45,835 nt of DNA from an uncultured Fimbriimonas sp. (GTDB lineage Bacteria; Armatimonadota; Fimbriimonadia; Fimbriimonadales; Fimbriimonadaceae): positions 1-45,835 of the forward strand of contig CAMFIS010000009.1 in assembly GCA_945952345.1 (NCBI GenBank), given 5' to 3'. The notes beneath the pieces are model-generated. The model was not told the DNA's origin. It was given only the letters and a program-made list of their open reading frames with translations, and did no database searches. This document shows positions 18,824 to 27,910 of this stretch, in pieces. Every line of letters begins with the position of its first letter. Positions within the stretch are counted from its first letter, which is position 1. Made by a program: the position numbers and the translations under genes.

Positions 18824-18927
18824 GTGGCACTGATAACGACATCTGCGAAGCTGGGAGTTATCAGTGTTCGAGAGTCAACACTGGTAAATCCCAGTTCCTG
18901 CGTCACAGACGTGTTTACCAGTGCCAC
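18824..18927. repeat. R-I element, copy B (compensated stem)
   Basis: The most compact copy, 104 bp. The left hairpin has CACTGATAAC pairing with GTTATCAGTG, and the right hairpin has CACTGGTAA pairing with TTACCAGTG. The G-to-A change in one arm of the left stem is matched by C-to-T in the other, which keeps base pairing. Confidence 0.85.
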
Positions 18928-18962
18928 GTCTAAATCACCCAGAAGCTCATCAGCTTCCTCCG

Positions 18963-19247
18963 CTAAACCAGCGACTCAATCTGGCGCGCCAACTTGAAGT
19001 CCCATGTCGAGATTCCATTGAGGTCGTGCGTATTCAGCTTAACCGTCACCTTCTGGTAGCCGATGAAAAGGTCGGGATGATGGTCCATTCGATCGGCGAG
19101 ATGTCCTACCGCGACCGCAAAGACCAGCCCCGACTTGTAAGTGTCGAATGTATAGGTCTTATGAATTTGAGTCCCATCGAATCCCCAATACTTCAGCGAC
19201 GCGAGCTCCGTCTGAATATCGTAGGGCTCTACTTTCCGGCGTTCCAT
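18963..19247 (-). CDS. 4a-hydroxytetrahydrobiopterin dehydratase (PCD/DCoH family)
   Basis: A 94-residue protein, the normal length for pterin-4a-carbinolamine dehydratase, which recycles the oxidised pterin produced by aromatic amino acid hydroxylases. The active-site signature is clear: VGHLADRMDHHPDL with His 56-His 57-Pro 58, then VTVKLNTHDLNGIS with His 74. No hydroxylase gene is in the window. The gene stands alone between the R-I repeats and pckA. Confidence 0.92.
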   Translation of the reverse strand: MERRKVEPYDIQTELASLKYWGFDGTQIHKTYTFDTYKSGLVFAVAVGHLADRMDHHPDLFIGYQKVTVKLNTHDLNGISTWDFKLARQIESLV

Positions 19248-19326
19248 ATGGACTCATTCTAGTTCATTTTCCGTCCCAACTACCCACCACAAGCGACCGG
19301 AGCGGGACCCTTCGCCGGGTATTCTT

Positions 19327-20862
19327 ATGCCAATCAATCTTATGGGGAAACACCAACTCGATCTCAGCAGCGCCGCTCAGATCCATAGAAATCTCGACGT
19401 CGAGACCCTCATCCAGCACTGCATCGAACGCGATAACTGCAAGCTTCTCGATTCAGGCGCTGTGGTTGCCTACTCAGGCGCTTACACTGGTCGCACGCCA
19501 AAGGACAAATTCACCGTCGCAAGCGAAGCTCAAGCAGGTGACATTTGGTGGGAAAACAACAACCGCATGTCGGACGAGCAGTTCGACTCGATCTTCGCGA
19601 CGATGCAAGATTACGTTGGCGGCAAAGAGCTTTACATCATCGACACTTACGGAGGAGCGGACCCGAATCACCGCATCAAGACCCGCTTCATCGTCGAGCG
19701 ACCCTACCACGCGCTCTTCATCAAGCAGCTTTTGATTCGCCCCACGGCGGAAGAGCTGGAGACTTACGAACCCGATTGGCACGTTATCGACTTCGGAAAG
19801 CGATCGTTCGACCCAGCGGTCGATGGCACCCAGAGCGACGCCGTGATCGCGCTCAATATGACCTCGAATACCGTCCTCATCGGCGGCACGCAGTACGCCG
19901 GCGAGATGAAGAAGTCGGTGTTCACGATTATGAATTACCTTCTGCCTTTGAAGGGCGTGATGAGCATGCACTGCTCGGCGAACGTGGGGCAGAACGGCGA
20001 TACGGCCCTCTTCTTCGGCCTTAGCGGCACGGGCAAAACCACGCTATCCGCCGATTCGGATCGAATGCTGATTGGTGACGACGAGCATGGCTGGACGGAA
20101 GATGGCGTGTTCAACGTCGAGGGTGGCTGCTACGCCAAGTGCATCGGCCTCACCGAAGAAAAGGAGCCGGAAATTTTCCGAGCGATTTGCAAGGGAGCGA
20201 TCCTTGAGAACGTGATTCTCGACGGCGCGGGAGTGCCGGATTACAACGATCAAAGCATCACCGAGAACACGCGGGCGGCGTACCCGATCGAGCACATTCC
20301 GAACATCATGGTACCGTCGGTGGGTGGCCATCCCAAGAACATCGTGTTCCTCACCTGCGATGCCCTGGGCGTGCTCCCTCCGATCTCTCTGCTGACGAAA
20401 GAGCAGGCAATGTACTACTTCCTCAGCGGATATACGGCCAAGGTCGGCGGCACCGAGAAAGGTGTGACTGAACCTAAAGCCGTGTTTTCAGCTTGCTTTG
20501 GTCAGCCGTTCTTGCCGTTGCGCCCTAAGGTGTACGCCAAGCTTCTGGGTGAAAAGATTTCGGCCCATAACTCGCGGGTGTGGCTCCTCAATACGGGTTG
20601 GACGGGCGGACCTTACGGCGTTGGCAACCGCATGAAGTTGGGATACACGAGAGCGATGATCCACGCGGCCTTCCGAGGTGACCTCAACGAGGTCGAATAC
20701 GAAGTCGATCCGATCTTCGGACTACATATGCCAACTGTGTGCCCCGAGGTTCCGACCGAGGTTCTGAATCCGCGCAACACGTGGGCGGATAAGGACGCTT
20801 ACGACGCTCAGGCGACGAAGCTGCGGGGCATGTTCGAGGCGAACGCGAAGCAGTTCGAATAA
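19327..20862 (+). CDS. pckA: Phosphoenolpyruvate carboxykinase (ATP)
   Basis: Gluconeogenic enzyme converting oxaloacetate and ATP to phosphoenolpyruvate. The 511-residue protein has GAYTGRTPKDKF near residue 51, the substrate/metal segments VERPYHALFIKQLLIRP and MHCSANVGQNGD, the kinase P-loop GLSGTGKTT (231-239), the metal site DDEHGW (251-256) and NTGWTGGPYGVG near 423. The P-loop type and length mark the ATP-dependent class. The ATG at 19327 is used; the second Met (19342) is an alternative because neither has a strong ribosome site. The gene is monocistronic, with an R-I composite just after the stop. Confidence 0.97.
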   Translation: MPINLMGKHQLDLSSAAQIHRNLDVETLIQHCIERDNCKLLDSGAVVAYSGAYTGRTPKDKFTVASEAQAGDIWWENNNRMSDEQFDSIFATMQDYVGGKELYIIDTYGGADPNHRIKTRFIVERPYHALFIKQLLIRPTAEELETYEPDWHVIDFGKRSFDPAVDGTQSDAVIALNMTSNTVLIGGTQYAGEMKKSVFTIMNYLLPLKGVMSMHCSANVGQNGDTALFFGLSGTGKTTLSADSDRMLIGDDEHGWTEDGVFNVEGGCYAKCIGLTEEKEPEIFRAICKGAILENVILDGAGVPDYNDQSITENTRAAYPIEHIPNIMVPSVGGHPKNIVFLTCDALGVLPPISLLTKEQAMYYFLSGYTAKVGGTEKGVTEPKAVFSACFGQPFLPLRPKVYAKLLGEKISAHNSRVWLLNTGWTGGPYGVGNRMKLGYTRAMIHAAFRGDLNEVEYEVDPIFGLHMPTVCPEVPTEVLNPRNTWADKDAYDAQATKLRGMFEANAKQFE

Positions 20863-20870
20863 GTCTCGAT

Positions 20871-21053
20871 GTGGCACTGGTAAAGACGTCTGCGAATCTG
20901 GGATTTACCAGTGTTAAGACGCTGCCTCAAGGCCGCTGACGACTCCATTGAACATCAAACCTCCCGCCTTTGGACCTGAGGCAGCGGTTGGTCCAGAACA
21001 CTGCCAACTCGCAGCATCGCTTCGCTGGATGCAGGGGTCGTTGACAGTGCCAC
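20871..21053. repeat. R-I element, copy C, with an R-II-like core inserted
   Basis: Starts eight bases after the pckA stop. The left hairpin is GTGGCACTGGTAA (20871-20883) against TTACCAGTGTT (20905-20915). Between the halves lies GCTGCCTCA (20921-20929) with its partner TGAGGCAGC (20977-20985), the ends of an R-II-like element. The same trailing GTCCAGAACACT word that follows R-II copy 1 comes next. The right half ends in CAGTGCCAC (21045-21053). It is a composite of two repeat families. Confidence 0.8.
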
Positions 21054-21071
21054 ATCTAAGATTCTTTTTAC

Positions 21072-21416
21072 TTACATTGCCTCAGCCTTCCCATACAACG
21101 CCTTCGGAGCTTCTGGGAAGTACTTGAACAGTGCTGGGCAGAGCCAACCTTCCATGCCGAGTGACTCGCAAAAGTACACGTTGCCGCTCATTTCGGGCCG
21201 CACCCAATCGAACTTATGCTGATAGCCGGGGAAGGGCATGGGCGAGAAGATGAGCCGGAATCCAGATTCCGCATTCGGGATGTCCTTCGTCCACTCGTCG
21301 AGGATGGTATCTGCTCCGGCCACGAACGGTTCCTGCACCAAACCAACACGCTCATCGTCAAACACCCACATGCCGAGGGCCTTATACGGCGCAATTACAA
21401 AAAGGGAATTTGACAT
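21072..21416 (-). CDS. Small conserved protein, DUF6717-like
   Basis: About 114 residues, no signal or membrane segment. Recognisable segments are LGMWVFDDERVGLVQEPFVAGAD near the N-terminus and MEGWLCPALFKYFPEAPKALY at the C-terminus. These fit the uncharacterised family I know as DUF6717; I am only moderately sure of the label. The longer frame starts with TTG at 21422. I prefer the ATG at 21416, although neither has a clear ribosome site. Function unknown. Confidence 0.7.
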   Translation of the reverse strand: MSNSLFVIAPYKALGMWVFDDERVGLVQEPFVAGADTILDEWTKDIPNAESGFRLIFSPMPFPGYQHKFDWVRPEMSGNVYFCESLGMEGWLCPALFKYFPEAPKALYGKAEAM

Positions 21417-21561
21417 AAACAAAAGTTTACTAGCCCCGGGAACCCATTAGAAATCGTAGGCGTCTACTAGTCTCGAACCAAATATTCTGTCCTCAGAACA
21501 CGAATTCGAGTACTAAATTGTGCCGTTTTGCGTCACAATGTTCTTTTACCTTTCTAACGCG

Positions 21562-22815
21562 ATGATCCGCTCGAACGCCACCTCAATCCGATCTGAAGCC
21601 ACCGAACGCGCTGGCGGGTTGTACTGCGAGGTCGTCTCGTCGCTGATCGACCTGCAGATCCTGGTTCACGAGTGGGAAAGCTTGTTCTTGGAGATTCCCA
21701 ACGCGAGCATGTGCGCCCACCCGGAGTGGACCGTGTCGTGGTGGACGAGCTTTGGACACGAGCACATGGGCGCCGGCGAGGACACGCAACTCTACGTCCT
21801 AACCTTCCGCAACGTCGACCGCGAACTGGTCGGCGTGGTCCCGCTTTACGAGGATCAACCTAAGAATGCGATTCGCATTCGACGCCTCCGCTCGATTGGC
21901 TACCTCGGACGAGAGCGAGCATACGACATGACGGAAGAGCCGACCGTGTTGGTCCGCCCCGGATTCGAAGCGCTGGTCTCCAAGTGCCTGCAAAAGTTTC
22001 TGAAACAGGAATCCAAGAAGGGCAGATGGGATTTCATTGCCCTCATCAATGCCATCGAGATGCCCCTCAATGAGGATGGATCTTGGCAGAAGTGGGCGTT
22101 CGTCCGATCTGGACTTCGCAGTGGATCGGACTTTGTCGACCTTCCCGAGACTTGGTCCGAGTATCGCAAGCGACTCTCGAAGTCGATGCGTGAGAACTTG
22201 CCGTACTATCCTCGACTACTGAACCGCGATGGCCACAACTGGACTCTCCGGACGGTGGAGCATCCGACAGAGATTCGGGGGGCAGTTGAACGACTGGCAG
22301 GATTGCATCAGTCGCGAGCCGAGAGCTGCCGTGGACGCCAGCATTCGAACCATCTGCACACCGATATCCAGATCAAATTCCTCAGCGATTTGTTATCCAG
22401 CCTGGCCGAACAAGGCCGAGCCTTTGTTACCGAGTTAGTCGTCGACGACCGTGTTATTGCCTCGCAAGCGTTTTATGGCATGCCCGGCATGCTGACGGTG
22501 TCCTATTCGGGATTCGATGAAGCGTTCTACAAGTACAGCCCGATCTTCATTATCAGCGCGTCTGTCTTCCAAGACGCCCAAGTCAAGGGCGTCCGAAAAT
22601 TGAATCTGTTGCGCAACATCGCGCCATGGAAGACACGCTGGCTGGCGCACACCGGCGACTCGATGACCCGAACGTATTTGGTTCGCAAACGCCCAATCTC
22701 GATCTTGCGATATCTGTGGCACACGGGGTGCATCGGCTTCGAACGCGATGTGATTCGCCGCATTCCGGTGCTGGTTGGCCGACTGAAGCGGTCGATGAAG
22801 AAAGCAGGGAATTAG
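21562..22815 (+). CDS. CelD/BcsL-like GNAT acetyltransferase
   Basis: A protein of about 417 residues of the acetyltransferase-6 (CelD/BcsL-type) group, cytosolic, often linked to polysaccharide or cell-envelope modification. The N-terminal part has the WESLFLEIPNASMCAHPEWTVSWW segment and LVGVVPLYED. The C-terminal GNAT half has the RAFVTELVVDDRVIASQAFYG segment and YSGFDEAFYKYSPIFIISAS. I place the start at the ATG at 21562; an in-frame GTG at 21520 and ATG at 21538 are alternatives. No polysaccharide operon surrounds it, so the acceptor is unknown. Confidence 0.78.
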   Translation: MIRSNATSIRSEATERAGGLYCEVVSSLIDLQILVHEWESLFLEIPNASMCAHPEWTVSWWTSFGHEHMGAGEDTQLYVLTFRNVDRELVGVVPLYEDQPKNAIRIRRLRSIGYLGRERAYDMTEEPTVLVRPGFEALVSKCLQKFLKQESKKGRWDFIALINAIEMPLNEDGSWQKWAFVRSGLRSGSDFVDLPETWSEYRKRLSKSMRENLPYYPRLLNRDGHNWTLRTVEHPTEIRGAVERLAGLHQSRAESCRGRQHSNHLHTDIQIKFLSDLLSSLAEQGRAFVTELVVDDRVIASQAFYGMPGMLTVSYSGFDEAFYKYSPIFIISASVFQDAQVKGVRKLNLLRNIAPWKTRWLAHTGDSMTRTYLVRKRPISILRYLWHTGCIGFERDVIRRIPVLVGRLKRSMKKAGN

Positions 22816-22820
22816 CTTTG

Positions 22821-22930
22821 AGCCTCTAGCCACTGGCCGTGAGCCACTAGCGAAGTTAGGTGCCTTTGGAAGTTTCTCCTTGTCGCTTCCGCTCATCTTG
22901 CTAATGGCTAGCGGCTGGCGGCTAAAGGCT
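22821..22930. repeat. R-III GGCTAG-type inverted repeat
   Basis: AGCC/TAGCCACT-rich arm at 22821-22851 and its imperfect complement at 22900-22930, fold-back with a loop of about 48 bp. A related GGCTCGTGGCTAGTGGCT stretch lies at 4548-4578 before the permease gene. It occupies nearly the whole spacer between the acetyltransferase and GH127 genes. Confidence 0.7.
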
Positions 22931-22956
22931 GTTTCCCAGGTACCTTTAAAGAACCC

Positions 22957-25413
22957 ATGCTGACCTCCTTAGCGATCGCCATTACCTTCAGCCAGCAAGG
23001 CAAGATCGACGTCGTGGCAACTCCACCTCAGACATCGGCGAACAGCTACTACTGGGCCAATCGGGCTCCCCTCGCGCCGAATCCGCTGGTTAAGCTTCCC
23101 GTCGGGAGCGTCACCGCGAAGGGTTGGGTGCACGAGTACCTGGTGCGGCAGAAGAATGGCATGACTGGGCACCTTCCCGAGATCAGTGAGTGGCTGCGGA
23201 AGGAGGACAACGCGTGGACAAGCACGAGCGGCAAAGGCAACGGCGGTTGGGAAGAGGTTCCGTACTGGCTGCGCGGATACATCAGCCTCGCCTATCAGCT
23301 TAGGGATCCCAAGATGATCCAAACTGCGACGGATTGGATCGAGGCAGCCATCCGCTCGCAGCGGCCGAACGGCGACTTCGGGCCCGACCAGCGATTCCAA
23401 AACGGCGACCGAGATTTCTGGGGCAACATGCTGATGCTGAGCTGCCTTCGAACCTACTACGAGGCCACCAAAGACCAGCGCGTCATCGAATTGATGACCA
23501 ACTACTTCCACTTCCAATTGACTGTGCCGGACGACCACTTCCTCACCGGCTACTGGCAAAAGGCGCGCGGGGCGGACAACCTCGCGTCCATCTACTGGCT
23601 CTACAACATCACGAAGGATGGCAAGCTCCTGACCCTCGGTGAGAAGACTCATCGACGGACGATGAATTGGTCGCAGTCCGACACGTTGCCGGATTGGCAC
23701 AATGTGAACGTCGCCGAGTCGTTCGATGAACCCGGCATCTACTATCAACAGACGAAGGACGCCAAGAACCTTGAAGCCGCTTATGGAAACTTCGCAACCA
23801 TGCGAAGACTGTATGGCCAAGTTCCCGGCGGCATGTACGCGGCCGACGAGAACGCTCGCAAAGGACAGCGCGATCCGCGCCAAGCCATCGAGACATGCGG
23901 CATCGTCGAGCAGATGCTCTCCGATGAGGAGCTGCTGGCGATCTCCGGCGACGTGAAATGGGCTGACCACTGCGAGGATGTGGCATTCAATTCTTATCCC
24001 GCTGCCGTCATGCCCGATTTCTCTGCGCTGCGGTACCTCACCAGTCCGAACATGGTCACCGCGGATGGCTTCAACCACGCACCCGGGTTCCAAAACGAGG
24101 GTCCGATGTCGCTGTTTAACCCGCTCAGCCACCGATGCTGCCAACACAACCATTCGATGGGTTGGCCGTTTTTTGCCGAGCACATGTGGATGGCGACCAA
24201 CGACAACGGCCTCGCTGCCGTGCTGTACAGCGCCAACTCGGTGACGGCCAAAGCCGGCGACGGACGGAATGTCACGATTGAAGAGACGACCCATTATCCG
24301 TTCGATGAGTCGATCGAATTGAAGATCTCAACCGGCGCGCGAGCCAACCGATTCCCCTTGTATCTCCGGCTGCCCGAGTGGTGTTCGAGTCCAAGAATCT
24401 CGGTGAACGGTTCGGTCACCTCGCTCAAAGGCAAACGCGGCTACGCTGTGGTCGACCGTAACTGGAAGACTGGCGACCGCGTAAAGATCGACTTCCCGAT
24501 GACGATTGGCGTCACCACCTGGACCGAGAACATGAATTCGAAGAGCGTCTCGTACGGTCCGCTCACCTTCTCGCTAAAGATCAAGGAGTTGACGACGAAA
24601 GAAGATGCGACCAAGTCGACCGAGGGCGATTCGCATTGGCAAAAGACCACCGATTTCTCGAAATGGCCTGCTTATCAACTCATGCCGGGATCGACATGGA
24701 ACTATGCGCTGGCGAGTGATTCGTTCCAAGTCGTGAAGCGAGCATGGCCGAAGTCCGACTTCCCGTGGACGCAGAAAGAATCTCCGATCAGCATCGAGGC
24801 GAAGGGTAAAGTTCTTCCGCAGTGGGGTGTGGACCGCACCGGCTTGGTGGCCAAGCTGCAACCCAGTCCAACGGTGTCGAAATCGAAAACCGAGTCGATC
24901 GAATTGATCCCGATGGGCGCGGCCAGACTCCGCATCTCTTCGTTCCCATGGGTTAGCGCGAGCGGAAAGGCTTGGAAGGAAACTCCGAAGCCATTGCCGT
25001 GGCATCCGATGGCGTCGCACTGCTTCGGTGGCGACACGGTGGAGGCAATGGATGACCAGGTTCTGCCCTCGTCGTCGGCGGACGAGACCGTCCCTCGCAT
25101 GACCTTCTGGGATCATAAAGGAACTCAGGAATGGGCGCAATACACCTTCGACAAGCCGCGAACCGTGAACAGCGTAGGCGTGTATTGGTTCGACGACACA
25201 GGCAAGGGCATGTGCCGTGTGCCGAAGTTTTGGAAGGTTCTTGGCCGAGTTGGCGATCAGTGGCTTCCGATTCCGACGAGCGTCGAGCACGGCGTGGCCA
25301 AGGACCGATTCAATACCGTTTCGTTTGGTCCCGTGCAAGTGACGGGATTGCGATTGGTAATCCAATTGCAAGATGGATTTTCGGCGGGGATTTTGGAGTG
25401 GCGGGTTCGGTAG
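22957..25413 (+). CDS. GH127-family beta-L-arabinofuranosidase
   Basis: An 818-residue glycoside hydrolase (formerly DUF1680) that splits beta-L-arabinofuranosides with a cysteine nucleophile held by zinc. The zinc/catalytic residues are visible: ETCG (Glu 312, Cys 314) and HRCCQHN (Cys 394, Cys 395), which match the Glu-Cys-Cys-Cys set of the characterised bifidobacterial enzyme. The N-terminal (alpha/alpha)6 barrel covers about 40-430, beta-sandwich domains follow, and residues about 690-818 look like a discoidin-type carbohydrate-binding module. The first 13 residues are hydrophobic and may be a short signal. No ribosome site is evident before the ATG. Confidence 0.92.
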   Translation: MLTSLAIAITFSQQGKIDVVATPPQTSANSYYWANRAPLAPNPLVKLPVGSVTAKGWVHEYLVRQKNGMTGHLPEISEWLRKEDNAWTSTSGKGNGGWEEVPYWLRGYISLAYQLRDPKMIQTATDWIEAAIRSQRPNGDFGPDQRFQNGDRDFWGNMLMLSCLRTYYEATKDQRVIELMTNYFHFQLTVPDDHFLTGYWQKARGADNLASIYWLYNITKDGKLLTLGEKTHRRTMNWSQSDTLPDWHNVNVAESFDEPGIYYQQTKDAKNLEAAYGNFATMRRLYGQVPGGMYAADENARKGQRDPRQAIETCGIVEQMLSDEELLAISGDVKWADHCEDVAFNSYPAAVMPDFSALRYLTSPNMVTADGFNHAPGFQNEGPMSLFNPLSHRCCQHNHSMGWPFFAEHMWMATNDNGLAAVLYSANSVTAKAGDGRNVTIEETTHYPFDESIELKISTGARANRFPLYLRLPEWCSSPRISVNGSVTSLKGKRGYAVVDRNWKTGDRVKIDFPMTIGVTTWTENMNSKSVSYGPLTFSLKIKELTTKEDATKSTEGDSHWQKTTDFSKWPAYQLMPGSTWNYALASDSFQVVKRAWPKSDFPWTQKESPISIEAKGKVLPQWGVDRTGLVAKLQPSPTVSKSKTESIELIPMGAARLRISSFPWVSASGKAWKETPKPLPWHPMASHCFGGDTVEAMDDQVLPSSSADETVPRMTFWDHKGTQEWAQYTFDKPRTVNSVGVYWFDDTGKGMCRVPKFWKVLGRVGDQWLPIPTSVEHGVAKDRFNTVSFGPVQVTGLRLVIQLQDGFSAGILEWRVR

Positions 25414-25732
25414 CGAAAGAAGAGGCATAGCAGGCGAGATTCGAAATCGAGTCACCAACCCTTCGGTTCATACCTCACCCTCCACCTTCGTGGACCCTCC
25501 CTTCACCAAGGTGTACCGAGCCGGCGTAATTCGAGCCTGAGACTACCCCCTCCGCCTCTCGACAAAGTCTCCGCGAGGCACCTCCCCTAGGGGCGGAGCG
25601 TGGCTAATAGGCTCGATTGAAAGCTTCATCATCCTCAACTTCCTTCTCTTCCTCGCGCTGGCTTTGCCGCTTCATTGCGCTCCCCAATGGAACAATTCCC
25701 CTCTCCTCGCCGGTAACATCATCCAACTCACA
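25414..25732. other. Spacer before the M28 peptidase gene
   Basis: About 320 bp with no convincing gene. It has a CT-rich patch with CCTCCGCCTC...GAGGCACCTCCCCTAGGGGCGGAG words that can form imperfect hairpins, possibly the end of the GH127 transcript. An in-frame extension of the peptidase reading frame runs back to 25664 but has no family sequence. Confidence 0.6.
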
Positions 25733-27208
25733 ATGAAACGATTTGCCACCATCGCTTTGGCCACGACCGCCCTCTTTGGTTTCACGAACCAAGGTGGCAA
25801 TCTCAGCAACGAAGACGCGAAGAAAGCTGCCGGCGTCATCACTCAGGACCAGCTAAAGGAATTTCTGACCTACATCGCGTCCGACGAACTGCAGGGCCGC
25901 GATACGCCCTCACCGGGACTTACTAAAGCGGGCGACTACATCGCCGCTCACCTCAAAGAATGGGGGCTCAAACCCGCCGGCGATAACGGCACGTTCTTCC
26001 AAGACATTAAGCTTGAAAAGGTTGGCTACGACAAATCGACGACGAAGGTCACGGTTGGCGATGCCACCTATGATTACGAGAAAGACTTCATGGTGCGAAG
26101 CGGCTCCGGCAAGATGTCGGGCGAGATCGTCTTCGTGGCTCTGCTTGGCGAAAACCATGACTACAAAGGCAAAATTGTCCTGCTCGGGAAGGGTGCCCAA
26201 GGCGACTACAACGCCATCCAAGCCGCTCGCCCAATGGCGATCATTCTAGATTCCGGCACGGCCCAGGCCAACTGGTCGGCCTACGCCGATGGCTACCGAC
26301 AGTTCGGTGGCGGGTTCCGCCCCTCACAGGAAGGTACTTCCACAGCTGTGAGCCAAGGTCCGGCTCAAATGGCCTCGATCCTTATTCATTCGGAAGGCTT
26401 CCGCGCAATCGCCAAGAAAGCCGGCACTCGAGCCCAAGTCAACTTGGACGCGGCCAAGGAATATGCGATGACCCGCAACGTGTGCGCAACCCTGGAGGGC
26501 AGTGACCCGACGCTGAGCAAAGAGTATGTGGCCTTTGGCGCGCACTACGATCACGTTGGCATGAATCCGAATCTTCCCGGCCCGGACAAGATTTACAACG
26601 GGGCGGACGACGATGGCTCGGGCACGGTTTCGATCATGAACATCGCCGAGGCGTTCGCCAAGTCGGCGACAAAGCCAAAGCGGTCGCTGCTCTTTGTCTG
26701 GCACTGTGGCGAAGAGAAGGGCCTGTGGGGCTCAGACTACTACACCAAGCACATGACCGTTCCGAAGGGAAGCATCGTGGCCCAGCTCAACATCGACATG
26801 ATCGGTCGAAGCCGAAAGTCCGGCGACACTAACCCTCGCAATAATTCCCTCACTGGTCCGAATGCGATCTATGTTATTGGCACCACGATGATGTCCACCC
26901 GACTAGGTGAGATCGTCCACGGCGTGAACAACAAGTACCTCCAGATCGATTACGACAAGAGGTACGACGACCCGAAAGATCCGAACCGATTCTTCTACCG
27001 CAGCGACCACTACAACTACGCGCGAACGGGAATTCCGATCTGCTTCTGGTTCGACGGCGAACATGAGGACTATCACCAAGTCGGCGACGAAGTGTCGAAG
27101 ATCGACTTCCAGAAGATGGAGAAGATCGTGCGCACGGTCTTCGTCACCGGCGTGACCGTCGCCAACGAACCGGTTCGTCCGCCCGTCGACAAGCCACTCG
27201 ACCGCTGA
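25733..27208 (+). CDS. Exported M28-family zinc aminopeptidase with PA domain
   Basis: Predicted secreted or periplasmic aminopeptidase of about 491 residues. I use the ATG at 25733 because it opens a signal peptide (MKRFATIALATTALFGFTNQGG). A PA-type insert spans about 125-235. The di-zinc site is complete: GAHYDHVG (His 271, Asp 273), NGADDDGSG (Asp 293 region), CGEEKG (Glu 327-328), LNIDMIG (Asp 355) and EDYHQVGDE (His 448). It releases N-terminal residues from peptides, probably for nutrition. The gene is monocistronic and convergent with the DUF4142 gene. Confidence 0.93.
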   Translation: MKRFATIALATTALFGFTNQGGNLSNEDAKKAAGVITQDQLKEFLTYIASDELQGRDTPSPGLTKAGDYIAAHLKEWGLKPAGDNGTFFQDIKLEKVGYDKSTTKVTVGDATYDYEKDFMVRSGSGKMSGEIVFVALLGENHDYKGKIVLLGKGAQGDYNAIQAARPMAIILDSGTAQANWSAYADGYRQFGGGFRPSQEGTSTAVSQGPAQMASILIHSEGFRAIAKKAGTRAQVNLDAAKEYAMTRNVCATLEGSDPTLSKEYVAFGAHYDHVGMNPNLPGPDKIYNGADDDGSGTVSIMNIAEAFAKSATKPKRSLLFVWHCGEEKGLWGSDYYTKHMTVPKGSIVAQLNIDMIGRSRKSGDTNPRNNSLTGPNAIYVIGTTMMSTRLGEIVHGVNNKYLQIDYDKRYDDPKDPNRFFYRSDHYNYARTGIPICFWFDGEHEDYHQVGDEVSKIDFQKMEKIVRTVFVTGVTVANEPVRPPVDKPLDR

Positions 27209-27224
27209 CATTCCTTGGTTGGAG

Positions 27225-27262
27225 GGAGCTCAGTCCGGCATTCACGCCGCCCAATGAGCTCC
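27225..27262. terminator. Hairpin between convergent genes
   Basis: GGAGCTCA (27225-27232) and TGAGCTCC (27255-27262) form a perfect 8-bp inverted repeat across a 22-base loop. It is placed between the converging peptidase and DUF4142 genes. There is no T-run on either side, so a bidirectional terminator role is only suggested by position. Confidence 0.35.
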
Positions 27263-27297
27263 ACAAATCATGCGCCGATTAACTCACGTCGTAATTC

Positions 27298-27813
27298 TTA
27301 GTGCTTGGGCATCTTTCCCGATTTAATGGCGGCCAAGTGCTTTTGGATGACAGGGACGCACTTCTTCGCAAAAGCACGCACATCGGAATCCTTTGCGCCA
27401 CTTGCTTCCTTCTTGAATTCAGCCAGGTCTTCCGTGTGATCTTCCGCCATAGCTGCGCGGTAAGCCCGGTCAAAGGCGGCACCTTTGAGCTTCGACAACT
27501 TGCTGAAGGTCGCCTTTTGCTTCGAATTAAAGGTGAGCGACAGTGGCGGCATGTTTTTCTTTTGGCCAAGTCCCAATAAATCCTTAAGGGCGGCAGAATG
27601 GTCGTTTACCATCATCTGGCCAAATCCTTTGACAAAGTCGGAGGAGCCGTTCGTGATGGCGACTTTGCCGAGGGACACTTCGAATTGTTGACCTACGGCC
27701 GCCGCTTTGACAAACTTCGCGTCAACCGTACTGAGGTTCTGGGCACAAGCTCTTTCGATGAGGAGAGTGGCAAGAAGGCCGAGGACAACAAGGTGTTTTC
27801 CGGGTGCAAGCAT
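27298..27813 (-). CDS. Exported DUF4142-family protein
   Basis: About 171 residues from the ATG at 27813, chosen because it opens a signal peptide (MLAPGKHLVVLGLLATLLIERACAQ). A longer frame to 27876 adds a polar leader that would spoil it. The mature part is the ferritin-like helical DUF4142 domain: DAKFVKAAAVGQQFEVSLGK, then the MMVNDHSAALKDLL segment with its conserved Asp-His, and the FDRAYRAAMAEDH helix. Members are periplasmic or outer-surface proteins of unknown role, common in stress-responsive genomes. Confidence 0.88.
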   Translation of the reverse strand: MLAPGKHLVVLGLLATLLIERACAQNLSTVDAKFVKAAAVGQQFEVSLGKVAITNGSSDFVKGFGQMMVNDHSAALKDLLGLGQKKNMPPLSLTFNSKQKATFSKLSKLKGAAFDRAYRAAMAEDHTEDLAEFKKEASGAKDSDVRAFAKKCVPVIQKHLAAIKSGKMPKH

Positions 27814-27910
27814 AATCTTTCTCGGACGGCCCGTAGCCGTACAACATAGCCCACGTTTCTGGCTGGTACGAAACAAGGCTTCGGAGCGAAATTAGGACGA
27901 ATAGCGAATC

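Larger units (their letters stand above)
18507..18962. other. Repeat-filled spacer
   Basis: About 455 bp without genes, made largely of two R-I elements (18553-18712 and 18824-18927) with a GCAGCC-TCCAA-GGCTGC hairpin between them at 18724-18740. No promoter is evident. Confidence 0.7.

Noticed and set aside
25776-25792. TTGGTTTCACGAACCAA, a possible second parS-like site
   Set aside because: It matches only part of the parS left half, is a palindrome of a different sequence, and lies in the signal-peptide codons of the M28 peptidase.
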